A stretch of DNA of 64,000 bases from Mycobacterium sp. KBS0706 (GCF_005938675.2 NZ_VCCH02000003.1:62001-126000), one strand, 5' to 3'. Numbered from the stretch's first letter, positions 43,103 through 52,031 are shown. Program-made: numbers and translations. The notes: generated by a model not told the origin, from the letters alone.

Positions 43103-44428
43103 ATGACCGAGATCGATGATGCCGCGCAAATCCGCGCGGCGAAGCGGGAGCTGCGCAACGCGATCGGCGACGTCGCCGGGGTCTGGCGGCGGCTGGAGGA
43201 TGCGGTGCGGCGCGAGGCCGACGCCACCCGCGAGATCGATGCCCGGGGCCAGTCGCCGGTTCCCGTGGTCCGCTTCGCCGATATCGTCGGGAACACGGTC
43301 CCTGGCGAAACCGTGGCCGAGATCCGGCGCCGCGGCGCGGCCCTGATCCGCGGCACGGTCGATCGGGACCAGATCGCCCGCTGGAACGATGCGGTCGCCG
43401 CATATATCGACGACAACGGCTATGCCAGCCAGAAGGATGACGGCAACCTGCAGAAGTACTTCGGCGGCTTGAGCGCCAAGACGCCGCAGATCTTCGCCAT
43501 CTACTGGTCGCGGCCGCAGGTCGAGGCCCGGCAGCATCCGAGCATGGCGGCCGCCCGGCGCTTCATGAACCGGCTCTGGCGCTTCTGCGACAGCGGCGAC
43601 GAGGCGACGGCCGGCCGGATGTTCTTCGACCCGGACCGCGAGGTCACCTATGCCGACCGGGTACGCCGCCGGCAGCCGGGCGATACCACGCTCGGCCTGT
43701 CGCCGCATATGGATGGCGGCTCGATCGAGCGCTGGCTTGACCCCGGCTACCGGCGGGTCTACCGCAACGTCTTCAGCGGCGACTGGGAACGGCACGACCC
43801 GTTCGACGGCGAGTTCCGGGTCGAGGCGCGCGAATTCCCGGCGCCCAACACCAGCACCTTCTTCCGGTCCTATCAGGGCTGGCTGGCGCTGACCGGCCAG
43901 GGCAGGAACGACGGCACGCTGCAGGTGGTGCCGATGATCCGGCATTCGATCGCCTATCTGCTGCTGCGGCCGCTGCTGGACGACGTGCCCGAGGAGCTGA
44001 TCTGCGGCGCCGCCCGCGGCAAGGCGCAGGCGATCCTGCCGGCGTGGCACCAGCCGCTGATCGACGCCCAGGTCTCGATCCCCACCGCCGAGCCCGGCGA
44101 CACGGTGTGGTGGCATCCCGACTGCATCCATGCCGTCGGCGACGAGCACCGCGGCGCCAACTATTCGAACGTGATGTTCATCGGCGCCGGTCCGCTCTGC
44201 GCCAAGAACGCGGAATACGCCGCCCGGCAGCGCGCCCGCTTCCTGGCCGGCGAGACCCCGCCCGATTTCTCGCCCGAGCATCGCGAGAAGTCCTATCGCG
44301 GCCGCGGCACCGAGGCCGACCTGACGGGTCTCGGCCGCCGCCAGCTGGGGCTGGAGGCCTGGCCGACCGACGGCACATCCCCTGCCCGCGCCGCGCTGAT
44401 CCGCGAGGCCGCCGCAGCCGCGGGGTGA
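43103..44428 (+). CDS. DUF1479 family Fe(II)/2-oxoglutarate-type dioxygenase (YbiU-like)
   Basis: A 441-residue protein of the DUF1479 family. The iron-binding HxD lies at H202-D204 (LGLSPHMDGGSIERW) and the distal histidine probably in VWWHPDCIHAVGDEH. RRRGAALIRGTV near residue 76 is a conserved N-terminal block. Crystal structures of relatives show a double-stranded beta-helix oxygenase core; natural substrates are unknown. It may be the last gene of the UPF0261/PEP-hydrolase/SRPBCC operon, although a strong hairpin separates it. No clear Shine-Dalgarno motif is present beyond CAGGTG. Confidence 0.82.
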   Translation: MTEIDDAAQIRAAKRELRNAIGDVAGVWRRLEDAVRREADATREIDARGQSPVPVVRFADIVGNTVPGETVAEIRRRGAALIRGTVDRDQIARWNDAVAAYIDDNGYASQKDDGNLQKYFGGLSAKTPQIFAIYWSRPQVEARQHPSMAAARRFMNRLWRFCDSGDEATAGRMFFDPDREVTYADRVRRRQPGDTTLGLSPHMDGGSIERWLDPGYRRVYRNVFSGDWERHDPFDGEFRVEAREFPAPNTSTFFRSYQGWLALTGQGRNDGTLQVVPMIRHSIAYLLLRPLLDDVPEELICGAARGKAQAILPAWHQPLIDAQVSIPTAEPGDTVWWHPDCIHAVGDEHRGANYSNVMFIGAGPLCAKNAEYAARQRARFLAGETPPDFSPEHREKSYRGRGTEADLTGLGRRQLGLEAWPTDGTSPARAALIREAAAAAG

Positions 44429-44538
44429 AGCGGAACCGCCGATTAAATCGCGGTAAGCCGAAAACCATCGCCAGCGATGCCCGTTATCGCCGTGCAATCC
44501 GAGCCCAACCGGGCCGGCCCACGACAACGGACATCCCG

Positions 44539-44808
44539 ATGCCACACATGTCACTGCCCCTGGTCCGGATCGCGGCCGCTGCCGCCGCGATCGCGTCGCT
44601 GGCCGGCTGCGTCGCCTATCCCGCCTACCCCGTGCGCCCCCGCCCCGCCCCGGTCGCGGTGGTCGAACCCGTCGCGCCGCCCCCTGGCGTGGTCTATGTC
44701 GCGCCGGTCGGGATAGCGCCGGCGCCCGGCTATCTCTGGCGCTACCACCGGGTCTATGGCTGGGGCTGGTGGCACCCGCATTACGGCTGGCACGCCGGCT
44801 GGCGCTGA
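44539..44808 (+). CDS. Small proline/tyrosine/tryptophan-rich lipoprotein
   Basis: An 89-residue secreted protein. The N-terminus is a lipoprotein signal ending in the lipobox SLAGC, giving lipidated C24. The mature part has a proline/valine-rich linker (PVRPRPAPVAVVEPVAPPP) and an aromatic tail (GYLWRYHRVYGWGWWHPHYG). Such tails are common in small alphaproteobacterial outer-membrane-associated proteins with unknown function. A weak ribosome site (GACAACGG) lies upstream. It probably stands alone. Confidence 0.72.
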   Translation: MPHMSLPLVRIAAAAAAIASLAGCVAYPAYPVRPRPAPVAVVEPVAPPPGVVYVAPVGIAPAPGYLWRYHRVYGWGWWHPHYGWHAGWR

Positions 44809-44851
44809 GCGGACGCCCCGAGCGGGACAGCACGAAGAAACTTCTCCCACC

Positions 44852-44876
44852 CCCGGATCGGCTCGACTGATCCGGG
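44852..44876. other. Inverted repeat between lipoprotein and autotransporter genes
   Basis: CCCGGATC at 44852-44859 and GATCCGGG at 44869-44876 make a perfect 8-bp inverted repeat with a 9-base loop. It could end the lipoprotein transcript or be an operator for the autotransporter gene that starts 75 bases later; there is no T-run. Confidence 0.3.
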
Positions 44877-44951
44877 TATGGCTCTCACCGACACGCGTGT
44901 AGCATTCCTATCCTATGATCGGAGTCGATAGACCGATCCGGGGGATTGCTG

Positions 44952-46844
44952 ATGAAGCGTTGCATGACGATGGCGCTGCTCGCCGTCGTGGTTCCGGCTG
45001 CCGTGGCGAAGGCCGAGGAGCCCTATTCCTCCGTGTCGGTGTTCGGCGACAGTCTCAGCGACCGCGGCCGCATCCCCGGCCTGATCGCGGAACAGAACCC
45101 GGCCTTCCCGCTGCGCTTCCCGGTGTCGCCGCCCTATTTCGACGCCCGCTTCTCGAACGGCCCGACCTATGCCGAGCGGCTGCCCGGCCTGCTGGGCCTC
45201 GACGCCGAGCCCGGCCGCAATCTCGCGGTCGGCGGCGCCGAGACCGACAGCGGCAACATCGCCAACCCGCTGCTGGCGCCCGGCGGCGTGACCCTGCCCG
45301 GCATCCGCGACCAGATCGACGGCTATGCGGGGTCCGGCGGCCGCTTCGGCGCCCATGACCTGGTGGTGCTGTATGGCGGGTCCAACGACTATTTCGTTTG
45401 GCTGGGCGGCACGCCGTCGCCGGCCGGGGTGCAGGCCGAGGTGGCGCGCACCGTCGGCAACATCGACGCCGACATCCGCCGGCTGGCCGCGGCCGGGGCG
45501 AAGACCATCCTGGTGCCGAACGTGCCCGACCTCGGCTCCACTCCGGCCTATCGCGGCACGCTGGGCCAGGGCCTGGCCAGCGCCCTGTCCGAGGGCCATG
45601 CCGAGGCGCTGAACCGGCAGATGGGCGCGCTGGGCCGCGAGCTGGGCGTGCAGATCGTGGTGGCCGACTTCGCCACCGGCATGAAGACCGTGCTGGCCGA
45701 CCCGGCCCGCTTCGGCTTCGGCAACGTCACCCAGGCCTGCGTCACCAGCGCCACCGCCCTGCCCCCCTACGTCACGCCCGGATCGGTCTGCCGCGACCCC
45801 GAGGGGCGGCTGTTCTGGGACAGCGTCCATCCGACCGCGCTGGGGCACCAGCTGCTGGCGGAATACGTCGCCGACACGCTGACCGCCCCCACCACCGTCG
45901 GCGCCCAGGCCGGTCTCGCCCTGCTGGCGAGCGACAACTTCCTGCGCCGGGTCGGCGATGCGATCGGCGGCAAAGACGGCCCGATGCTGGCCGGCCCGCC
46001 GGCTGCTTCCGACCGCCCGGTCGACGGCTTCCTGACCCTGCAGCGCGCCTTCGGCAGCCAGGGCTTCGACCGCGGCGCCGCCGGCTTCGACTACGGCGTC
46101 ACCTCGATCACCGGCGGCGTCACGATGCGGCCGGTCGACCGGGTCACGCTCGGCCTCGTCGCCGCCTACGACACCGGCGACGCCGATCTCGACCAGGGCT
46201 GGGGCACGGTCGACTACAGCTCGGTCCGGATCGGCGCCGTGGCCGGCTATGACGACGGCGCGCTCTTCGGCGGCGCCGGCGTCGCCTACGGCTTCGACAG
46301 CTACGAGCTGGAACGCCGGACCTATGTGCCGCAGCTGCGCGCCGAGGCCGATCCGGACGGCAACAGCCTCAGCGTCTTCGGCCGGGCCGGCTACCGCTTC
46401 GCCGTCGACGCCTTCACCTTCGGCCCTGTGCTCGGGCTGCGCTATTCGCGGGTGGACATCGATCGCTACTCCGAATCCGGCGCGCCCGGCCTGGACATGA
46501 CGGTCGAGGAGCAGACGGCGGAGGCGCTGATCGGCAGCGCCGGGATCGCCGCCGCCGCCCGGTTCGAGGCCGGCAGCGCGGAGATCACGCCGCATCTGGA
46601 GCTGTCGGTCGAGGGCGACCTGCTGGGCGGCGACCGGTCGATCGACACCGCGCTGGTCACCGTGCCGGATGTCGGCCGCGTCCAGGAGGTCGAGGCGTCC
46701 GGCGGTGCCTATGGCCGGCTGGCCGGCGGCGTCGCGGTCCGGCTGATCCCGGCGGTGACGGCGCAGCTCGGCGGCGAGACCACGCTGGGCCGCGACGGCG
46801 GCGACGATTATGCCGTGACCGGACGCCTCGCTGTGCGCTTCTGA
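44952..46844 (+). CDS. SGNH/GDSL esterase autotransporter
   Basis: A 630-residue type V secreted enzyme. Residues 1-22 are a signal peptide (MKRCMTMALLAVVVPAAVAKA). The GDSL passenger starts at once: block I FGDSLSD with S34, block III GGSND, and block V DSVHPTALGH with the catalytic Asp-His. From about residue 375 the protein becomes a beta-barrel translocator with alternating hydrophobic strands, ending in RLAVRF with the C-terminal phenylalanine needed for Bam-mediated insertion. Relatives such as EstA and ApeE hydrolyse surface lipids or detergents. I chose ATG 44952; an in-frame TTG lies two codons upstream. Confidence 0.9.
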   Translation: MKRCMTMALLAVVVPAAVAKAEEPYSSVSVFGDSLSDRGRIPGLIAEQNPAFPLRFPVSPPYFDARFSNGPTYAERLPGLLGLDAEPGRNLAVGGAETDSGNIANPLLAPGGVTLPGIRDQIDGYAGSGGRFGAHDLVVLYGGSNDYFVWLGGTPSPAGVQAEVARTVGNIDADIRRLAAAGAKTILVPNVPDLGSTPAYRGTLGQGLASALSEGHAEALNRQMGALGRELGVQIVVADFATGMKTVLADPARFGFGNVTQACVTSATALPPYVTPGSVCRDPEGRLFWDSVHPTALGHQLLAEYVADTLTAPTTVGAQAGLALLASDNFLRRVGDAIGGKDGPMLAGPPAASDRPVDGFLTLQRAFGSQGFDRGAAGFDYGVTSITGGVTMRPVDRVTLGLVAAYDTGDADLDQGWGTVDYSSVRIGAVAGYDDGALFGGAGVAYGFDSYELERRTYVPQLRAEADPDGNSLSVFGRAGYRFAVDAFTFGPVLGLRYSRVDIDRYSESGAPGLDMTVEEQTAEALIGSAGIAAAARFEAGSAEITPHLELSVEGDLLGGDRSIDTALVTVPDVGRVQEVEASGGAYGRLAGGVAVRLIPAVTAQLGGETTLGRDGGDDYAVTGRLAVRF

Positions 46845-46897
46845 AAACCGGGTTATCCTTGCCACCGGAAGGGGCCAACCCACGAGGGGACAGGCCG

Positions 46898-47485
46898 ATG
46901 TCGGATTGGGCCGGGGACAATGATCCGGAGGAACGCCGCCGCGCCACGATCGCGGCGGCGAAGCAGCAATCGACCCTGATCGACCGTTGGTCGCGCGAGG
47001 ATGTCGGCAAGCTGGAATCCTGGGCCGAGCGGGCCCGGGCGGCCGTCGCGCATGTCCGCCCGGGCCTGCGGGTGCTGGACATCGGCTGCGGCGCCATGGC
47101 GCTGGAGGGGATGCTGCCGGAAGGCTGCACCTACCTGCCGCTCGACTGTGTCCGCCGCGATGCACGAACGGTCGTCTGCGACCTGAACCGAGAGCCCTTT
47201 CCCGAGGTCGAGGCCGACATGGCCCTCGGCCTCGGCGTGCTGGAATACCTCTACGACATGCCACGCTTCCTGCGCGGCCTGCGCGCCGCGGTGCCCCGCG
47301 CCCTGCTGAGCTACCATCCGCTGGATCGGAACATCGGCCGCGACCGCTGGTCGCTCGGCTGGGTCAACGCTCTGAACTCGGTGGAGCTGGCGGCCCTGCT
47401 GCGCCATGCCGGCTTCAAGCGCGTCCGGGTCGTCCCCTACAAGCCGAAGCTGCTGTTCTATCTGGTCGAACGCGACCCGGCCTAG
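46898..47485 (+). CDS. SAM-dependent methyltransferase
   Basis: A 195-residue class I methyltransferase-fold protein. The SAM site is LRVLDIGCGAMALEGML, followed by CDLNREPFPEVEADMALGLGVLEYL and ALLSYHPLDRN. The last block is RRVRVVPYKPKLLFYLVERD-like, seen as KRVRVVPYKPKLLFYL. The core resembles small enzymes acting on lipid or sugar substrates, but the target is unknown. AGGGGAC precedes ATG 46898. It lies 53 bases after the autotransporter stop on the same strand and may share its transcript. Confidence 0.8.
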   Translation: MSDWAGDNDPEERRRATIAAAKQQSTLIDRWSREDVGKLESWAERARAAVAHVRPGLRVLDIGCGAMALEGMLPEGCTYLPLDCVRRDARTVVCDLNREPFPEVEADMALGLGVLEYLYDMPRFLRGLRAAVPRALLSYHPLDRNIGRDRWSLGWVNALNSVELAALLRHAGFKRVRVVPYKPKLLFYLVERDPA

Positions 47486-47532
47486 GATTCGAGCCCGTAT
47501 CCCGGACTCGACTCAAGCGCCGTTCTCGTATA

Positions 47533-47547
47533 GAACAAATCACGAAC
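47533..47547 (+). promoter_or_regulatory. Candidate LexA (SOS) box
   Basis: GAAC-AAATCAC-GAAC is an exact alphaproteobacterial LexA direct repeat, and both half-sites are followed by A as in the extended consensus. A further GTTC 11 bases upstream (47522) keeps the phase. The box overlaps a TATAGA (47529-47534) that could be a -10 element. It lies 135 bases before ATG 47668, or 21 before the alternative ATG 47569. Confidence 0.5.
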
Positions 47548-47667
47548 ACACACCTCAGCGAGACCCCGATGGCCGCGAGACCCGCCGCGACGATGACCAT
47601 GGATTCGCCATGCCGAATCCGCCTGCGCAGCCTTGCCCGCCCCGACACCCGAGGAGTTGTCCGCCCG

Positions 47668-47844
47668 ATGCGTCCGATCCGGGATATCCGATCCCAGGCC
47701 GATCTCGAAGAGGCGGTGCGGCGCTGCGAGCTGCGCTGGCAAGCGCTGGAGAAGGGCCTGCGCGAGGACGAGATCGCGGCGCTGCTGTCGCTCGGCCTCG
47801 ACCGGGCCGAGGCGCAGCTCCGCGCCCTCGGCCCGCATGACTGA
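47668..47844 (+). CDS. Small helical protein, possibly SOS-regulated
   Basis: A 58-residue protein that is almost entirely helical (RDIRSQADLEEAVRRCELR, WQALEKGLREDEIAALLSLG, LDRAEAQLRALG). It is not recognised. GAGGAG lies 11 bases before ATG 47668. An in-frame ATG at 47569 would add 33 residues of low-complexity, arginine-rich sequence and lacks a ribosome site, but sits closer to the LexA-like box. The stop is 26 bases from the convergent LacI gene. Confidence 0.55.
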   Translation: MRPIRDIRSQADLEEAVRRCELRWQALEKGLREDEIAALLSLGLDRAEAQLRALGPHD

Positions 47845-47870
47845 CCCAGGACGGGACACGGCCGCATGCC

Positions 47871-48905
47871 TCAGGCGGAAGCCCGAAAGACAAGCCGCCA
47901 CGGCACGTCGAAAACCGTCGGAGCCTCGCCCTCGCGGCCGGTGATCCTGCCGATCAGGTGATCGGCGAGGCGGTCATAGCGCGTGGTCTCGGGGCCGATC
48001 GTCGTCAGTGCCGGGTGGCCGAACTCGCCTTCCTCGATATTGCCGCAGCCGATCACGGCGATGTCTCCGGGGACGGACAGCCCCATCTCCTCGAAGGCGT
48101 GAATGGCGGTGACGGCGGCGAGGTCCGACTCGGCGAAGAGCGCCGTCGGCGGCCGCGGCAGCGACGCGAGCGCCCTGGCATTGGCGAAGGCGGCCTTGCG
48201 TGCCTCCGCACCGCCGACCAGGAGCTCGGGCTCCGATGGCAGGGCGCGCGCCTCCAGGAATCGCCGATAGGCGGCCAGCCGGCTGCCTTCCGCGGCCTTG
48301 TCGTGCAGCATGTAGGCGATGCGGCGGTGGCCGGCCTCGTACAGGTGGTCGAGGGCCATCCCGACAGCCTCGGCGGTGTGCTGGCGGACGACGGAGAAGC
48401 CCGCCGGCCCCACCGATGGATGGAAGACCACCGCGGGCCGCCCGGCGGCGGCGAGACGGTCCGCGAACTGCACGACCTCGGCCTCGGACAGGTGCTGCCA
48501 GTCGGCGATCACGCCGTCGGCCAGGCCGCTCTCGATTTCGCGCACGATCCGGTCCATCCGCTCGGACGTGTCGCCGGCCGCGATGATGGTGGAGAAGCCG
48601 CTGGCCGCCGCCGCGGACTGGACGTCCTGGGCGACGCGGTCGCTGAACGGCACGCCGAGGCGGGGCAGCAGGAGAGCGATGCGCTCGGCCCGCCGCCGGC
48701 GGAGCTGGCGGGCGGTGCGGTTCTGGACATAGTTCAGCTCCGCCACCGCCTCCAGGATGCGCTGGCGCGCCTCCTGGCCGACGAATCTCAGCTGCTTGCT
48801 GTCGCCGCTCAGGAAATAGGAGACGGCGGCCGTCGAGACCCCGGCACGACGGGCGACGTCGGCCATGGTCGGCGCCCTCTTCCGTTCGGTATCGCTCTCG
48901 TCCAT
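47871..48905 (-). CDS. LacI-family transcriptional regulator of the sugar-acid island
   Basis: A 344-residue repressor. The N-terminal DNA-binding domain (about 14-60) reads MADVARRAGVSTAAVSYFLSG with the hinge helix NRTARQLRRRRAERIALLLP. The periplasmic-binding-protein-like effector domain follows (about 70-340). It is the last gene of the binding protein, permeases, sulfatase, LacI unit and starts 24 bases after the sulfatase stop. The perfect palindrome at 53326-53341, in front of that unit, is of LacI type and probably its operator, which would make control autogenous. The inducer is likely a sugar acid or sulfated sugar. Confidence 0.9.
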   Translation of the reverse strand: MDESDTERKRAPTMADVARRAGVSTAAVSYFLSGDSKQLRFVGQEARQRILEAVAELNYVQNRTARQLRRRRAERIALLLPRLGVPFSDRVAQDVQSAAAASGFSTIIAAGDTSERMDRIVREIESGLADGVIADWQHLSEAEVVQFADRLAAAGRPAVVFHPSVGPAGFSVVRQHTAEAVGMALDHLYEAGHRRIAYMLHDKAAEGSRLAAYRRFLEARALPSEPELLVGGAEARKAAFANARALASLPRPPTALFAESDLAAVTAIHAFEEMGLSVPGDIAVIGCGNIEEGEFGHPALTTIGPETTRYDRLADHLIGRITGREGEAPTVFDVPWRLVFRASA

Positions 48906-48929
48906 CCGCCAAGCCCGAGCGGGCGTCGA

Positions 48930-50258
48930 TCAGCCCTCGCTCACCAGCCCTTCATGCCAATTTCTGCTTTCGACGGAAAGGATCTCGGGCCGCGTCTCGC
49001 CCGCCTCCTCCATCAGGGCCAGGAGGCGACCCTGCAGCACCGCCCGCGTCTCGGCATGCGCCGGCGAGGCGACGAGGTTGTGCAGCTCGTTCGGATCCTC
49101 CTCCAGGTCGTAAAGCCGCGCCTCGGCGTAGAGATCGCTCGCCGGGTCGTTCCAGCCGTCCCCGCCCGGCGCCTCGATCTCGTATTTCCAGCGGCGGGTG
49201 CGCAGGGCGCGGCCGACATGGTGCTCGCTGATCTGGACGAAGATGTCTTCGCGCGGCGCTTCCCCGCCCCGGATCGTCCGCAACAGCGAGCGCCCCTGCA
49301 TTATCTCCGGAATCGCAAGTCCCGCCGCGTCGAGCAGGGTCGGCGCCAGGTCGACGAGGCTGACCAGCCCGTCGAAGGCGCCGACATCCTCGAAGCCCGG
49401 ACCGTGCAGCAGCGTCGGCACCCGGATCGACGCCTCGTGGCAGGACCGCTTGTATTCGTTGTTGCGAGTCTTGAAGTGGCAGCCATGGTCGGAGGTGAAG
49501 AGGATGATCGTGTCGTCCAGCCGCCCGAGGCTGTACAGCGCCTCGACCAGCCGGCCGAACGCCTCGTCCAGGCGCGCGACCATGCCGAGATAGCCGGGAA
49601 GATGCACCGCCGTGGAGCCGCCGAGCGCCGCCAGGTCGCCGGGGACGGCGAGCTTCCGGCGGATCCGCTCCTCGTAGCCCAGCGGCGCCGGGTAGTTGTC
49701 GGTCTGGTTCTGGTGATGCGGCTCGAGGAAGGACAGGAACAGGAAGAACGGATCGTCGCGCGGCGTCGCGACGTAGCGGATCGCCGCGTCGGTCAGCGCA
49801 TCGACGCGATAGCCGGGCAGCCTGACCGGCCGGCCGTGATTGTCGTGCACCACCGTCTCGAACGGGCCGGAGGTGAACTCCAGGATGTTGGAGGCCAACC
49901 AGTGGCGATAGCCGCCGCGCTCCCCCGGCGCCACCGGCTCGGCCGAGCCGAGATGCCATTTGCCGATATAGGCGGTGTCGTAGCCGGCGGCGTCGAAATG
50001 ATGCGCCAGCGTCGTCTCGTCCTTCGGCAGCGGGATGTCGTTGCGGTAGCAGCCGGTCACCGTGGCGTAGCGCCCGGTCTGGAACACCGATCGGGCCGGC
50101 CCGCAGACCGGCTGGCAGGTGAAGGAATTGGCGACGAAGGTGCCGGTCTTTGCCAGCCGGTCGAAATTCGGCGTCAGCTCCAGCGGGTTGCCATGGGCGC
50201 CGACGGTGTCCCAGCGCTGCTGGTCGGTGAAGAAGACGATGACGTTCGGGCGGCTCAT
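48930..50258 (-). CDS. Cytoplasmic type I (formylglycine) sulfatase
   Basis: A 442-residue alkaline-phosphatase-superfamily hydrolase. The CxPxR maturation motif is C52-G-P-A-R56, converted to formylglycine by a maturase not encoded here. Metal ligands include D12 (FFTDQQ) and a later SDHG. YIGKWHLG is a typical sulfatase block. It starts MSRPNVIVFFTDQ with no signal peptide, so it acts inside the cell on an imported sulfated substrate; phosphonate monoester hydrolases share these motifs and are the main alternative. It sits 10 bases after the permease gene in a sugar-transport operon, which favours a sulfated monosaccharide or disaccharide. Confidence 0.88.
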   Translation of the reverse strand: MSRPNVIVFFTDQQRWDTVGAHGNPLELTPNFDRLAKTGTFVANSFTCQPVCGPARSVFQTGRYATVTGCYRNDIPLPKDETTLAHHFDAAGYDTAYIGKWHLGSAEPVAPGERGGYRHWLASNILEFTSGPFETVVHDNHGRPVRLPGYRVDALTDAAIRYVATPRDDPFFLFLSFLEPHHQNQTDNYPAPLGYEERIRRKLAVPGDLAALGGSTAVHLPGYLGMVARLDEAFGRLVEALYSLGRLDDTIILFTSDHGCHFKTRNNEYKRSCHEASIRVPTLLHGPGFEDVGAFDGLVSLVDLAPTLLDAAGLAIPEIMQGRSLLRTIRGGEAPREDIFVQISEHHVGRALRTRRWKYEIEAPGGDGWNDPASDLYAEARLYDLEEDPNELHNLVASPAHAETRAVLQGRLLALMEEAGETRPEILSVESRNWHEGLVSEG

Positions 50259-50268
50259 GCGGGCTCCG

Positions 50269-51099
50269 TCACTTCATTCCCGCCAGCATGACGCTGCGGA
50301 CGAAGTAGCGCTGGGTGAACAGGAACAGGACCAGGCTCGGGACGAACAGGATCACCCCGCCCGTCGCGGTCATGTTCCACTGGGTGAAGAATTCCTGGTT
50401 GAACAGCGTCAGCCCGGTTGTGATCGGCCGCATCTCGGTGCTGCTGACCACCACCAGCGGCCAGAGGAACTCGTTCCACTGGAAGACGAAGGTCAGCAGC
50501 GCCAGGGTGGCCAGAGCGGGCTTCACCTGCGGCAGCACGATCCGCCAGTAGATGCCGATCTCCGAGCAGCCGTCGATCCGCGCCGCGTCGATCAGCTCGC
50601 CCGGGATCGGGCGGATGAACTGGCGCATCAGGAAGATGCCGTAGGCGCTCATGGCGAAGGGCACGATCAGCCCCTGATAAGTGTCGAGCCAGCCCATCCG
50701 CGCTGTCAGCACATACAGCGGGATCATGCGGATGAAGAACGGGATCATCAGCGTCGACAGCACCGCGACGAACAGCACGCGCTTGCCCGGGAACTCCAGC
50801 TTGGCGAAGACATAGCCGGCGAGCGGGTCGAAGATCAGGTGCAGCAGCGTGATCCCGCCGGCGACGATGACGCTGTTCAGGACGAAGCGGGCGAAGGGCG
50901 CCTTCTGCCAGATGTCGACATAATTGGTGAACTGCAGCGTCTCCGGCACCAGGATCGGCAGGCCGCTGAAGATGTCGGCATCGCTCTGCAGCGACAGTGA
51001 CAGCATGTACAGGAACGGGAAGACGCAGAGCGCCGCCGCCAGCAACAGCAGGAGGTAGGTGACGGCCGTTCCGGCCCGGGTGGTCGCGGCGGCGCTCAA
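50269..51099 (-). CDS. Sugar ABC transporter permease (MalG/UgpE-type)
   Basis: A 276-residue inner-membrane permease with six hydrophobic helices. The EAA coupling loop is ELIDAARIDGCSEIGIYWRIVLPQVKPAL, seen as AARIDGCSEIGIYWRIVLP. The start is TTG 51099, overlapping the upstream stop as TTGA, which gives the normal MalG length. It forms a heterodimer with the product of the adjacent gene. No ATPase of the MalK type is encoded in the window, so a shared one from elsewhere must power it. Confidence 0.9.
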   Translation of the reverse strand: MSAAATTRAGTAVTYLLLLLAAALCVFPFLYMLSLSLQSDADIFSGLPILVPETLQFTNYVDIWQKAPFARFVLNSVIVAGGITLLHLIFDPLAGYVFAKLEFPGKRVLFVAVLSTLMIPFFIRMIPLYVLTARMGWLDTYQGLIVPFAMSAYGIFLMRQFIRPIPGELIDAARIDGCSEIGIYWRIVLPQVKPALATLALLTFVFQWNEFLWPLVVVSSTEMRPITTGLTLFNQEFFTQWNMTATGGVILFVPSLVLFLFTQRYFVRSVMLAGMK

Positions 51100-52031
51100 T
51101 AGCTGACGTCCCGGTTCAGCAGGCGGAACTGGACGAAGGTGACCGCCAGGATCAGCAGGAACATGAGGAAGGCCAGCGCCGAGGCGTAGCCGATGTTGAG
51201 CTCGAAGAAGGCCGCCTCGAAGACGTGCAGGCTGAACAGCCGCGTGGCATCCGCTGGGCCCCCCTTGGTGATCAGGTAGGCCGGTGCCAGCTCCTGCAGC
51301 TGGGCGATCATGCTGACCACGGCGATGAACAGGGTCGTCGGCGTCAGCAGCGGCCAGGTGACATACCGGAACCGCTGGCCGGGCGTGGCGCCGTCGATCG
51401 CGGCGGCGTCGTGGAAGTCGGACGGGATCGACTGCAGCGCCGCGAGATAGATCAGCATGGCGTAGCCGACATCCTTCCACACCGTGATGGCGATCAGGGT
51501 CGGCAGCGCGGTCGCCGGCTCGGCCAGCCAGTTCTGCGTCGGCAGGCCGAGCCCGGCGAGGAGCCCGTTCAGGATGCCGGTGTAGGGGTCGAGGATCGCC
51601 TGCCACATCAGCGCGACGATCACGAAGGAGATGATGTAGGGGAAGAAGATGACCGCCCGGAACACGGCCAGCCCCGGCAGCGGCCGGTTGAGCAGCAGCG
51701 CCACGCCGAGGCCGATGGCGATGCTGGCCACGGTGACGCCGACCGAGAAGGCCAGGGTCACGACCACGGATTGCCGGACCCGGCCGTCCCCGAGCGCCAC
51801 GGCGTAGTTGGCGAGGCCGGCGAAGCGGCTATCGCCGATCAGCGGCTGGCCGCTGTGGAGGCTGGCCCAGAATTCGAGCGCGATCGGATAGAAGAAGTAG
51901 ACGGCGAAGTAGAGGATCGCCGGCAGCAGCAACAGATACGCCGCGATCGTGTGACGCGCCCGGCGGCTCAGGCGGCCCCGCCGCCGGACCGCCGGCCCGA
52001 GCATCGCCGCCGCGCTGCCGCCGGCCGTCAT
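51096..52031 (-). CDS. Sugar ABC transporter permease (MalF/UgpA-type)
   Basis: A 311-residue inner-membrane permease. The first helix is YLLLLPAILYFAVYFFYPIAL, followed by the MalF-type periplasmic loop. The coupling loop is DFHDAAAIDGATPGQRFRYVTWPLL. It partners the MalG-type permease and the binding protein encoded four bases upstream. Substrate specificity cannot be read, but the catabolic context indicates a sugar or sugar acid. Confidence 0.9.
   Translation of the reverse strand: MTAGGSAAAMLGPAVRRRGRLSRRARHTIAAYLLLLPAILYFAVYFFYPIALEFWASLHSGQPLIGDSRFAGLANYAVALGDGRVRQSVVVTLAFSVGVTVASIAIGLGVALLLNRPLPGLAVFRAVIFFPYIISFVIVALMWQAILDPYTGILNGLLAGLGLPTQNWLAEPATALPTLIAITVWKDVGYAMLIYLAALQSIPSDFHDAAAIDGATPGQRFRYVTWPLLTPTTLFIAVVSMIAQLQELAPAYLITKGGPADATRLFSLHVFEAAFFELNIGYASALAFLMFLLILAVTFVQFRLLNRDVSY

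Noticed and set aside
44913..47264. A 783-codon minus-strand frame opposite the autotransporter gene
   Set aside because: The plus strand has a signal peptide, GDSL blocks and beta-barrel; the antisense frame shows only Arg/Gly/Gln-rich sequence.
47958..50291. A 777-codon plus-strand frame opposite the LacI and sulfatase genes
   Set aside because: Antisense shadow; the minus strand has intact LacI and CxPxR sulfatase motifs.
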